The notes under the pieces are model-generated. The model saw only the letters and a list, made by a program, of their open reading frames with translations. It did not search any database and was not told where the DNA came from. A DNA stretch of 64,000 nt from Mesostigma viride (taxonomy: Eukaryota > Streptophyta > Mesostigmatophyceae > Mesostigmatales > Mesostigmataceae). This document shows, piece after piece, positions 32,643-56,175 of the stretch. Every line of letters starts with the position of its first letter. The first letter of the stretch is position 1. The stretch covers positions 6,218,254 to 6,282,253 of the forward strand of contig RPFO01000667.1 of assembly GCA_009746045.1 (NCBI GenBank). Reading direction: 5' to 3'. The translations under genes were made by a program, and so were the position numbers.

Positions 32643-33926
32643 TTGCCTGGGCCGCGCTAGTACAAGCCATACCCCCCCGCTGGCACACACTCATGACTTC
32701 TCCCCGTGCCCCCTATAAAGCTGGTGAATGGTGCTGCTTTTGTCCATACAGCACGACCGCAACATGCTCGGGGAAGGTGATCGCAGAACTCCCCCTTGGA
32801 ACCCTGCACGTTCAACTACTGGCGCCGCTGAGCGGCCACAATGGCTGTCTGGCTCAACTTACAACTGCAGTGGTGTTCCTCCCCACCCAGCTATGCCACC
32901 GGATTCGGGTTGTACCTTGGTCCCTTGAACAATCATGTGTATACCAACCCAACCCCAACCTTCCAGACGCTGCTATTATTTGGCTACATGTGGGATCAAC
33001 CCGCCTTGACATGTTGTCATTGGATCCAGTGGAATTTGGCTGGGTGCTAAATCAGGGTGACAGCAGAACTGTAAAAGGCCTTTACGAGTACACGGCAGAG
33101 TGGGGCTACACAATGCTCTTGCATAAAAACCATCAATTCCACCCCGGACGGACACGCTGGGGCGCTACTGAGTGGCCTGGCCACACCTGGGTCCGCAACA
33201 TCACCCTCGCCGCTGACCACCCGCTGATTGATCGCCGCGCGACCGACGTACAACACCTCTTGATGCACCGGTCCATCGGGGTCGGGGAGATCCTCCACCG
33301 GCGATTTCAACACCCTGCTACATGTTTATGTACCAACCCCACTGAAACTGTGGAACACCGATTTTTATGGTGTAGCCTCCAGGGAGTTTGGACCTGGTTG
33401 ATTGGTTTATGGGCAGCCTGGACGTCTGAGCCTATCATACCGGTGTCTACCCGCTCAATTATCTTTGGCATCACTGGCACCCCTGGCCTTGAGCTCACCT
33501 TTTCACAACAAGCGTGGATATGGCTCCGCACATGCATGTTATATACAATCTGGACGGTGCGAAACGATGTGGTGTTCAATAGGCGCACAGTTTTCGACAA
33601 AGCAGGGGTTCTCTCACGCTTCATTTACCTATGGAACCGGAGGCTCCGGCATGCGACGCTACTGGATGGTTGCAAATGAACAAAACAAAATCTGGGACCC
33701 TGGCGCGGACCAGGATAAGCCCAGCCCACTTGAGATCTTTCATGACCTCATGGGCAAAAACAGGATCTTTACCCACATGCCCAATGACAACCCATTAGAA
33801 GTCCAGTGGCTTCCCTGGTCTAGTAAGGCTCCGTTTTAGCCACTGACATCTTGATACCCTAGGCTTAGCAGGGATTACCTATTGGCTATATTTGGAATAA
33901 ACGTACACCTATTTACCTGGAAAAAA
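32643..33926 (+). mobile_element. 5'-truncated L1-type LINE insertion with 17-bp TSD
   Basis: The insert is bounded by the 17-bp direct duplication AATATATAGGATATTCC at 32626-32642 and 33927-33943. It encodes the last third of the ORF2 present in full at 56176-60594. Its 3' end (CTATTTACCTGG followed by A8) matches the end of that element (CCATTTACCCGG). It is a truncated product of target-primed reverse transcription. Confidence 0.95.
32690..33839 (+). pseudogene. LINE ORF2 C-terminal part, frameshifted
   Basis: One frame runs to about 33679 and a second frame to 33839, so a frameshift lies near 33660-33680. The first matches ORF2 residues of about 1085-1400 of the 56176 copy, including the zinc-finger-like CLCTNPTETVEHRFLWC. 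The second matches the last 60 residues, ending VQWLPWSSKAPF. The copies are well diverged at protein level, so the insertion is not recent relative to the 56176 copy. Confidence 0.92.
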
Positions 33927-34136
33927 AATATATAGGATATTCCCGGGGTCATCCGTTCAATCAGTTGAGTTAATTCTAATCCCGGGTAAAGTCTTTTCCC
34001 GGTTGTCCAGCGTCCGACAGGGTTCTGGGTTTGCCATGTTGTTGCGAAAGCCACGCTGGCCTGCAGATGTGCTTACTTCGCGCAGCTTCGCGCGCGAGCT
34101 GTACACCACCGGCCCAAGTACACGTTGTTGTTGTCC

Positions 34137-34274
34137 ACTATAGATTCTCTGCAGCCCATGTGCGGCGTGGGACACAACAACACAACAACAACAACAACAA
34201 CACGTACAAGAGGTCTTGCGTTGTTGTTGAAGTTGTGTCCCACGCCGCCAATGGGCAGCAGAGAATCTGTAGGG
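34137..34274. repeat. Foldback element, arms about 45-50 bp
   Basis: The left arm 34137-34183 (CTATAGATTCTCTGCAGCCC, then ATGTGCGGCGTGGGACACAA) and the right arm 34220-34274 are near-perfect inverted copies separated by an ACA-rich loop. Related single arms are at 29268-29323 and about 55747-55781. It is probably a small non-autonomous (MITE or foldback) family. No target duplication was identified. The rest of 33944-34582 shows nothing recognisable. Confidence 0.8.
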
Positions 34275-34582
34275 GCACGAATTACGTATCACGTAGCCGC
34301 CACGTCAGTCGGAAGCTGAACGTCGTGCTGAACTGGCAGCAACCGCTATCGTCGGCGAACTCTCCATGATTATCCAAGCTTTTATTCCAAATATACGCGC
34401 AATCGACACGATATAATCCAAATGTTTCCATATTCAAAGCGCGAAAGAATGCCATGCACGGACGTCATTCCCATTTTGCCCGGGAAAAGCACGTGCTAAT
34501 AATGCAGGTGCCAGGATGCTATGCACAAGTGCATGAGCCGAGTTTCGTCTTCCCACGAAGTATCATATTACCTTAACAGGGT

Positions 34583-35512
34583 ATGATGGAGGCAGAGGAA
34601 AACAATCAAGAAAAGCAGTCGACAGCACATCTTCCCCTGGAAGATGGTCCCGCACCAGCAGCGCCTGCTGCAGAGGCAGGCAAATCAGCTGGTGGGACGG
34701 GAGACATGGATGAGCGCTCTGCCCGGAACGAAGTGCTGCTGCATACGACCGCTACATTGGGTTCCATGTCGTTGGACGACAAGCTAGCGTTCGCCACTCG
34801 CTACAAGGATGCTGGGAACGTGTTCTTCAAGGAAGGTCGCTTGGACTGGGCTCTGGCGAACTACAAGGAAACCTTGACGTTTTTGCAGCATGGCTTGGGA
34901 CTTGGCGTCGAAAAGTCCGATGGAGACTCTCCAAAAGGCCCCAGACCACTGGGCGAGGCCGCCCAGCATATCATGATGAAATGCTACTCAAACATGGCCG
35001 CTTGCCATCTCAAGCTCGGTAATTTTAAGGCCGCGCGAGATGCGTGCAACAAGGGCTTGGAGACTGCCCCCGAGGAACCCGAAAGGTGCAAGCTTTTGTT
35101 TCGGCGTGGAATGGCGCAGGTCTCCCTGGGAGCCCTGAGCCAAGCCATCGACGACCTGAACAAAGCGGCAAACATCGACCCATCTGACGCTGCCATTCGA
35201 CGAGCTCTTCTGGAAGCAAAAGCAGCTCAGAAAGCCTGGGAAAAGGAGGAGCAGGAAGCGGCTCGGCTCACGTTTGGGGGGAAGCTCAAGTCAGAGGCAG
35301 GAGCCTACCAGTCGCCTGGCGGGACCCAGGAGCCTGGGGGAAAGCGCCAACAGCGGAGGCAAGGGTCAGCCCAATATAGCTCGGAACAGGCAACCAGTTT
35401 TCTTGCTGGATTCCTGAATTATTTCTGGGCAGTGATTTCTTATTTATGTACCATGTGGGGGCATGTGAAGGCCACCTTTGGCAGGGTTTCCCCAAAGACG
35501 AAAGACACTTGA
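34583..35512 (+). CDS. Tail-anchored TPR co-chaperone-like protein
   Basis: A single open exon encodes 309 residues (the ATG at 34583 is followed at once by a second in-frame ATG). The first 60 residues are Ala/Pro/Glu-rich and disordered. Residues about 65-215 hold three tetratricopeptide repeats arranged like those of FKBP8 and TWD1/FKBP42: YKDAGNVFFKEGRLDWALAN, CYSNMAACHLKLGNFKAARD, then LLFRRGMAQVSLGALSQAID. Such TPRs typically bind the C-terminal EEVD peptide of HSP90 or HSP70. No FKBP peptidyl-prolyl isomerase domain precedes them. A C-terminal hydrophobic stretch (SFLAGFLNYFWAVISYLCTM) followed by a short basic tail suggests a tail anchor in ER or organelle membrane. The gene has no intron, unlike the other host genes here, so a retrocopy origin is possible. 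Confidence 0.85.
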   Translation: MMEAEENNQEKQSTAHLPLEDGPAPAAPAAEAGKSAGGTGDMDERSARNEVLLHTTATLGSMSLDDKLAFATRYKDAGNVFFKEGRLDWALANYKETLTFLQHGLGLGVEKSDGDSPKGPRPLGEAAQHIMMKCYSNMAACHLKLGNFKAARDACNKGLETAPEEPERCKLLFRRGMAQVSLGALSQAIDDLNKAANIDPSDAAIRRALLEAKAAQKAWEKEEQEAARLTFGGKLKSEAGAYQSPGGTQEPGGKRQQRRQGSAQYSSEQATSFLAGFLNYFWAVISYLCTMWGHVKATFGRVSPKTKDT

Positions 35513-35965
35513 CCGTTCCTATGAAGCTGACAGGAGAGATAGTGTGTGCTTGGTAAATTACTGGTAGACAGTCCACGCAAAACCTTTCCTAGCCAGAAAC
35601 ATGCTCTTCATTCATTTTTTTCCGATTCGATTTTTTGACTGCCTAGCAGCCACTCCGGGTTGATTACACCGCTTCATTGCTATTTACTACATTACTATTT
35701 ACCATTTCTCATTCTCATGTGGGCAGTCGCTCACGCAGTTATCGGCTATCAAGCTTCCCCATGTGTGGATGACCTGAATACTAACTAATAATTATTATTT
35801 ATCATTAATCATTTAAGTAGTAATAGAGGATAGATTTTCATGACAAACCGTGATGCGTGAAGCTCCCCAACAGCAGGCGGGGGCTCTTCGTTTTGCAAGA
35901 TTTCAACCTAGGCCAGCTCTTGTGGTTCACTTGGGTCCACACTGTCTACAGAAAGGGAGGTAGTC
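35513..35965. other. Intergenic, no gene recognised
   Basis: AT-rich 3' flank of the TPR gene. Nothing recognisable up to the LINE-derived segment at about 35968. Confidence 0.4.
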
Positions 35966-36165
35966 TGCAATTAATTCAGAACATAATGCCGTTGGGAGCA
36001 GACGTAACACACATCCCTGAAAAGGGGCATATGGTACATTCTGGGCTACAGCCTGCAGGCTGCAGGTGGGGGATGTAAACAGCCACCTAGCTACTCTGGA
36101 TGCACGAGTAGCACCTGCACCACCATGATGTGTCATGAAAGGCCTGGCATGTGGTGGAAGATTAA
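35966..36165 (-). mobile_element. Solo 3' UTR fragment of the ORF1-bearing element
   Basis: In reverse, the sequence CCCCTTTTCAGGG ... GCTCCCAACGGCATTATGTT, then AATTAATTG, matches the 3' ends of copies B, C and D (12384-12475, 12484-12580, 38340-38486). It is a short 5'-truncated copy. Confidence 0.7.
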
Positions 36166-36480
36166 TGAATTAATTAATAGACACGTGACTGCGTCACGTG
36201 AGCATAAGTCCTCAGTGGGAGGGGAACATGGGATGGAATGGGGGATGTAAGCTATCTAGGTCCTAGTTACAGGGTTGTGGGCACCACGACCCGAATCGCT
36301 ATGAATGCCAAACGCGGTCACACGCGGAGCCCCCACAGACTTGGGGGTAGTCTCCTTCATCACTACTTGCCATCTACCCTTGCCTACCATCTGCCTCCAT
36401 ATTACAGACAAACAAGGAGGCTGCCCGGGTGTGAGCCCGTCACGTCTAGTGTAGCACATGTCCATGCCGAGTCTTTTCAG
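36166..36480 (-). mobile_element. 3' end of the RT-bearing LINE with TTAA tail (minus)
   Basis: On the minus strand it begins with sequence shared with the end of the ORF2 remnant at about 11168-11240 (GACTCGGCATGGACATGTGC), continues through a 3' UTR containing GACACGTGACTGCGTCACGT, and ends in (TTAA)n at 36166-36178. An inverted copy is at 40351-40572. Confidence 0.7.
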
Positions 36481-36631
36481 CCATCGGCCACGAGCCACGA
36501 GGTAGCCATGGCTGACGGCGGAGCTCATAACTTTCACGTTTGAGCACCGAATTTAGCCGTGAATATCACTATCGCTTCGTCTTTCTAAGACGCACATGCT
36601 GATATAATTTTCCGAATCTAAAACGCAATAT

Positions 36632-37996
36632 ATGAGGAGCAAACGCACCTCGACGCAACGCAGTCTGGCGGATGCGCTCGGCCATGAGAATACGTTTGCA
36701 GCTCCGGCTGCAGCTTCGCCCGCCGGTCCGGCAGGCAGCGGTGACAAGTGCTAGTCGTGCACTGGTGGTCGCCCAGCAACTTCCCGGGCTCAATGCCTCG
36801 CCATCGGCATCGCCTGACCCTAAACGCACCCGCTCAGCCGACAAAACAGGAGGGTTTTCACGCCCCTCAGAACCGCGCTTTCGGCCCCGGCCTTTCAAGG
36901 TCGATGATTACGACTGGACCAACATGCCTCCGAGCGATGCTATGACATGCATCTTCTTCGGGGACTACGCTTCGATTTACTACCTGTGCCTCCATCTCCA
37001 CGACAACAATCGCCTCCTCCTCCCGGACGGCCGCAGCTGGCACAACATCAGCCTGCTGTTCGGGTGCACCCGCCCCGAACTCCAGCATACCATTCTCAAC
37101 TCCCTTCTCATGCGCTCCGATGGCGAGATCTGGGCTCCATCCATCTCCGCCCCCACACTTCGTTCCATCCTCCCGTCCGGAAGCCTTTCAGCAGCACGTG
37201 AACCCCCTTGCCGCCGATGTGGCAGCAATGGGCGGCACGCTGGCTACTGAACTTCCTCACCTTTCCACCACCGCCGCCTCCACCGCCACTGCCATTTCCG
37301 CCTCCACTGCCGACATCACGGCCCAGCTCCTCGAACTCGACCAGCCCCTTCAAGCCACCGCCACCGCCCTTGAGTGCTTGCATGACACCGCCGGCCTCAC
37401 CGCCCAGGCGGTGAAGGACATATGGCTGCCCAGCCGGCACCTGCTGGCCCGGCCAGTGATGTTCCCTCCACCTGGGCGGACATGCACCACCTCCACCACC
37501 TCCACCATCGCGGCACAACTCAAGCAACAAGCCCTCGACCTTCCCGAGGAGGCCGAGCTCGACAAGCGCAGCCACAATTTCATCGTCAAGCACTTCGACT
37601 AGCTGGCAGGTGAGACCCCGACGAGCCTTCTCACGGCATTTAAGCGCGACATTCTTGCCCCCATGCAACTCACTGGTGAGCTGCGGATGTCGGCTGTCCG
37701 CCTCCCCCGCGCGCGGGGTAAGGCTGGCCCGGCACCCATGCTCCTACTTAACCTACCTGTTAAGTACATGGCGGACAAGCTGGCGTTCCTTAAATGCCGC
37801 AAGAAGCTCTCGGAGACTCGCTTCACGCAGCCTGGACGACGACTTGACCCTGGCCCAGCAACAGCGGCGACGCGAGCTATGGCCGACCTACCTTCAGCTC
37901 CGGCAGAGCGCACGGGGGAAGCCGGTATACTGGAGGGGGGCAGTCATCCACGTTGACCACAAGCCCTGGCAGGCCCCTCCCGCCACCTCAGACTAG
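36632..37996 (+). pseudogene. LINE ORF1-like protein, multiply broken (copy D)
   Basis: The start at 36632 (MRSKRTSTQRSLADALG) matches copy C. A stop follows after about 38 codons and at least three frame changes are needed. Recognisable parts are CIFFGDYASIYYLCLHLHDN, a coiled-coil-like stretch (TAQLLELDQPLQATATALEC), EEAELDKRSHNFIVKHFD and VYWRGAVIHVDHKPW near the end at 37994-37996. It is another ORF1 copy followed by a 3' UTR rather than by ORF2. Confidence 0.8.
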
Positions 37997-38486
37997 GAAA
38001 CATATACCAGTAGTGTAGATTAGTAAGGCTTAGCCTTGCATGTGGCCCACGCGCATGTGCGCTCATAATGGCCCCCATGGATGATGCCTATAATACATAG
38101 CCACGCCATGCCTACAATGGGACCTCCCATGGATGTTGCAGTCAGAATTTAGCCATGCTATGCCTATGCAGGGAGTTACTCTCTGCTGAGATGCCATGTG
38201 TACACCAGCTATAGCCTAGCCACATACCTTCCACCCCATATGTCATGCAGGCCTTCTAGGCCCTCTCCTCAAGCCGCCTTAAGGAATTGTGTGCTTGTGC
38301 TTGTTTAGGAGGCATGAACCATCATGGCGGTGCAGGTGCACCTTGTGCACCCAGAGCAGGTGATAGTTGTACATCCTACACCTGCAGGTTGTCGCCCTGA
38401 TTGTATTACAAACCCATATATGCCCCTTTCTCAGGGCTATGTGTTACGTATGCTCCCCACGGAGCTATGTCATTATAATTAATTTG
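37997..38486 (+). mobile_element. 3' UTR and TTAA-like tail of ORF1 element copy D
   Basis: About 490 bp, similar to the copy B 3' UTR (words GCAGGGAGTTACTCTCTGCT, TGCCCCTTTCTCAGGGCTAT), ending in CTCCCCACGGAG and TTATAATTAATTTGTTAA. Confidence 0.75.
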
Positions 38487-38489
38487 TTA

Positions 38490-40255
38490 ATGCCGAGTCT
38501 ATCACCAAAAGTCCACGGGTGGCGGCCCTGCCGCGCGCAGCCGGGGGCACGCCATGTGAGGACATATCGCCCAGGTTGGGCCGGCGGGCGTGGTGCCAGC
38601 TAGTCTATCTGATGTGTCTACCTGATCTGCGCGGGCCAGGTGCCTGTGCCTAATAATGTGGGAAACATAGCCGGGCAAATCAGCATACAAATCCTCCTCA
38701 TTACTAATGTGCAAACCAAAGGGGATGTTAAGGGCCTTGCGCAGCATCTTGGTGACGGCGCCGTCGAGTCGTTGCTCCAGCTCCTGCGTCAGTGTCCAGG
38801 TCTCGGCGCCGCCGGTAGGTCAGGATCGTCAGAATTCGACGACCTTGAAGAGGTCACGCTTGCTTGACGATCCGGGGTAGGGCGGGGTTGCTCCACCAGT
38901 GGCAGTGGTCATGGAGGTGCGCCCACGCCACGCCGATCCGTGTCGTCAGGTCGTCCTCGCAGTCGGGAAGCCAACTGCCGAGCAGCTTGAAGCGGCCTGA
39001 AGGAGGGTAGTTGACCTCGGCATCGTCTAAGAGGCGGAGTGTGGGTGGGGGCCCTGCCATGCCGAGGGCCAGGGCCTCCGTTTTGGGGCTGATTTCTAGA
39101 CCAACCGCCTGAGCCTCGAGCGCCATGCAGTCCAGCCAAAGTTGGGCAGACTCCGGCGTCTCGATGAGCGTGATGTCGTCGGCATAAATGAGGTCAGCTA
39201 GTAAATTCTGCTTGTTAGTCGGCCCCCCTTCTCCAAGCTCGTTCGGGAGCGCTAGCTAGGCCAGGGGCACGGCCTGCAATGCTAGCAAAACCAGCACGTG
39301 CCTGGCGCATAACATATGTAATCCACTACAGTAATAAACAGGTACGGCGACAGGACGCAACCGGCTGCCAGACGCCGGTCTGCAGTGGGCATGGCGGGGT
39401 CATGCCGTGTTGAGTGCGCACCGAAGTGGTCGACCCCTCATATACAGCGTGCGGATGACGGTAATCAGGGGAGTGGGGACGCGAGCGGGCCGCAAGTACA
39501 GCCCTGCATACAGCGTCCCAGAGGACAGAATCAAAAGCCTTGATGAAGTCGACGAAGATCAGGATGGCGGGAAACTCACCAGGCTGCAGGAGAGCGATTT
39601 CCTCGAATTGAGGCGACGCGCGACGAAGATGGCCATGACGGCGTTGCGCCCAGGATCGACGAAAGCCCATTTGACTTTCCCCTAGGTGACGTCCGGTCGA
39701 GAGCAGACAGAACGAAGGCGGTTGAGGATCATGCGCATGAACAACTTGAGTGCCGCGCTCTGGATGCAGACTCCTCTGTAGTTGGCGGGGTCGTCAGGGG
39801 AACCTTTGTTTTTGTACAGCATAATACGGTAGCTGTGCTGCCACTCAGGAATCGGTGGCGCGTCGGCAAGCAGAATCCGGTTGCAGACGTCAAGCAGGAC
39901 CCCCGTGAGCGCCGTCAACTTAATCACCGGGGCTGGGAGCTGATCAGGTCCAACGGCGGCGTAGAAGCGGAGTTGCTTGGCGGCGGTGCTCAGCTCGAGT
40001 TCGGTGAACGGCGGTAGCGCGTTGGGGTCGGCCAGGGGTTCCGTCAGGGCTGGGTACGTGTAGTCCTGCTCAGCGGCGGGCGGCGTGGGCGGCGCAGGGA
40101 CGTCCGCAGGCGCGACAGTCTGCCAGGCGTGCGGCCGCCAGAGGGCCAAGCGGCGGAGGCGGCGGGGGGGCGCCGAGCAGCCGGGACTGGGAGGAATACC
40201 ACTGATCGAGCTGCTGCTGCGGTGAGCCAGAGAGCGTCCGCGGAAATGAATACAA
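38490..40255 (-). pseudogene. LINE reverse transcriptase remnant (RTE/CR1/jockey-like)
   Basis: Read on the minus strand from 40255, it starts PPSPGCSAPPRRLRRL and gives GPDQLPAPVIKLTALTGVLL, IPEWQHSYRIMLYKNKGSPD and ANYRGVCIQSAALKLFMRMI (RT fingers). A stop with a frameshift at about 39680 follows. Then come GFRRSWAQRR (out of phase), ILIFVDFIKAFDSVLWDAV (motif A) and IYADDIT (motif C, about 39170-39200). The end has FKLLGSWLPDCEDDLTTRIG, a TYGAETWTLTQ-like segment and MLRKALNIPFGLHISNEEDL. No endonuclease domain precedes the RT. It is inactive. Confidence 0.88.
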
Positions 40256-40575
40256 GCTAGGGCTATTCTAGTCCGATAACCTAAGTCCGATGAGGAGAGG
40301 GTCGAAGCAAAGGAAAGTCTACACAATTTGCCCCAATAGTAGAGTCCTGCGCAAGGATAGATGGCAAGTAGTGATGAAGGAGACCACCCCCAAGTCTGTG
40401 GGGGCTCCGCGTGTGACCGCGTATGGCATTCATAGCGATTCGGGCCGCGGTGCCCACGCCCCTGTAAATAGGACCTAGATAGCTTACACCATCCATTCCG
40501 GCATTCCATGTTCCCCTCCCACTAAGGACTTATGCACACGCGACGCAGTCACGTGTCTATTAATTAATTAATTAG
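40256..40575 (+). mobile_element. 3' end of the RT-bearing LINE with (TTAA)n tail (plus)
   Basis: Sequence 40351-40572 is an inverted copy of 36166-36383, ending ACGCAGTCACGTGTCTATTA then (ATTA)n. It adjoins, in the opposite orientation, the RT remnant at 38490-40255. Confidence 0.75.
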
Positions 40576-41526
40576 AGACCTGGGCCTGAGTACAAATAAG
40601 GAGCCCACAATTAAGCACCCTAGCTGACTAGACGGGAGTTGTCTGATATAATTGCAGCGCTCGGGCCGGCCAGCTGAGCCTATAGAGGACGCCTGATGAA
40701 GTCTGTGATGGGCGGCGAAGGTCCGAGCCAAACCCCACTGATGTTTTTGTCCCTGACAGTGCAGCCCTACTACATAATAGAACAATCTTGCTGAGCAACC
40801 CACCACCCCCGCCAGCGAGGCTGACTAACGGCAGGCACACGTACCTAGCTAGCAGCAGGGGTCGGGTAATGCCCTCCCTACTACCGTCGCGTGCAGGTCA
40901 GCAGGGGGCTCGCGGGCTTTAAGCTCTGCTGCACATCCGCAGCAAGTGCTACCTGATCATCGGCCGGCCTTCCTCCTCAACTTGCTCACCGTCCTCTTCC
41001 TCCCGAGCTTCGGCAGACGTTTGCATATGGTCAGAGGCAGGCATGGGTAAATGAGGGGCAATCATGACACCTGGTGGAGGCCTCAGCTCGCGAACGCGGC
41101 CGCAGCGTAGAGCAAGTTGTCTGCGTCCTCGTACTAAGTAGTGCAGAAGGCGCTCCCGGCACGCACTTGCATGTCCAATTGATAGTGCTTGAGCTTGCTC
41201 CACGGGATGTGGTGTTGCTTGTCCTGCAAGGAAACAACATGCAGCCTAATCGCGCACACTCCCACCCATGCACGGACACTACCATGGCTGGACCAGTTCA
41301 CTGTCCCATCCATCTTTCCAATGGGGCCCTCTTTATGGCATGTCGCAGCTCTACTCATCAGCCAGGTCACACATTATTATCAAGAGGCTCTGTATAATTA
41401 CAATGTAGAGGGGCATGCATCCAAGTCCATGTGCACTTGCGCGTCATGCACTGCAGCTGTATAATATCATGCAGTATCCCAGTTTAACACCATGGACTTG
41501 GGATAACGCGGGCATGCAGTTGATCG
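40576..41526. other. Intergenic, no gene recognised
   Basis: No domain-bearing frame. TTACA at about 41396-41400 (TGTAA on the minus strand), roughly 125 bp past the UbiA stop, could be a polyadenylation signal. Confidence 0.4.
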
Positions 41527-55025
<13,499 letters not shown>

Positions 55026-55876
55026 GAGACAGGGAGCCTTCCAAAAAAGGCAACTTCACACGGGAATGGCAAAAGCATTATTCTTTTTAATGAATTCGAG
55101 GACTATAACTTGAATTAGTTACGCGTTCACTGCGCACAGCAGCAGCGATATAGCCAAAGGATAAGGCTTCGAACTTCCGGTCGGTGCGCGGAATGGCTAC
55201 ATGCGTCACAACGGGAAAGCAAGGAAAGCAAAGGGAACGACAGCGGAAACATACACCAGGCGCGACATCTTGTGGGGGTTACTTGGCCGCCATGGACAGC
55301 CAGGGCGTCTCCCGGAATGAGAAGGCGGATCTTGGTTCAGCCGTACACACGAGCTGGAATGAAGCGAGCCGTCACTAAGGATTCCCTTATGCCCCCCGGT
55401 ACGAACATCCAGAGAAGAAGATTGGGTAGCCATGTGGACAAAGCCTACAAGAACCGGAAGCACTGCTGTGCTCGCTGTTACACTAATTGGTTTCGACGAC
55501 AACCAGCAACCATTTCGGGGAACACGTCCTGCCAGGCAGCAAGGTGATGAGTGATGCATAAACCGATTTGCCACTGCTGCTTACGTGGCACCAGGCACCG
55601 ATTTGCCACTTCTTACGTGGCACCAGGCCATGCCAACAAGTTTCCGTAGTACCCGTCGTGGCCCTAATTATTATATTATCGTACGAAGAGTTTGGGGAAT
55701 TTTTGTTCAGTACACCGGCGCGTGTTCAGTACACCGGCCCTCGGCCACTAATAGACTCTCTGCGGCCCATGTGCGGCGTAACTTAGTTAGTTAGTTAGTT
55801 GAACTTACTAACACCGGCGCGGAAAAAAACTCAACTCAATGCAGAGCATGGATACGGAGTAGTACGGTGGGTTGTT
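55026..55876. other. Upstream region of UbiA and LINE insertion site
   Basis: The probable promoter of the UbiA gene. A 33-bp tandem pair (ACCGATTTGCCACT...ACGTGGCACCAGGC) is at 55562-55628. A partial arm of the 34137-34274 foldback family is at about 55747-55781, and TTAG repeats are at 55783-55799. Confidence 0.5.
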
Positions 55877-55891
55877 GAAAACTCAAAGCCG

Positions 55892-56137
55892 AGGGAGCAA
55901 GCTTTTGAGGTATCAGGCATCCACCCAGGCAAATTCATCGAGGTCCCCCGGCGCACCCCTCCTCCAGCGGCCGCCGGTGCCTCCCCGGCAGAGGCCGACG
56001 CAGAACCGACACAGGACAACTCCGATGCGCTGGCCGTCACCACCCCGCACCCCAACCTCCCGTCCGATCTGGGCCTCTCCGACATGGAAGCGTCGGCGAC
56101 ACCGGCTACCGGCAAGCGCCGCGACCGCGACCCCTGA
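55892..56137 (+). pseudogene. LINE ORF1, C-terminal remnant
   Basis: In frame from the 5' insertion junction to TGA at 56135-56137, this encodes about 80 residues (FEVSGIHPGKFIEVPRRTPP ... TGKRRDRDP), Pro/Ala-rich with a basic end. The host sequence upstream keeps the frame open back to 55799 by chance. Confidence 0.7.
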
Positions 56138-56175
56138 AACCAGATAAGACCTCTGCCTTCCCACGACATCATCCT

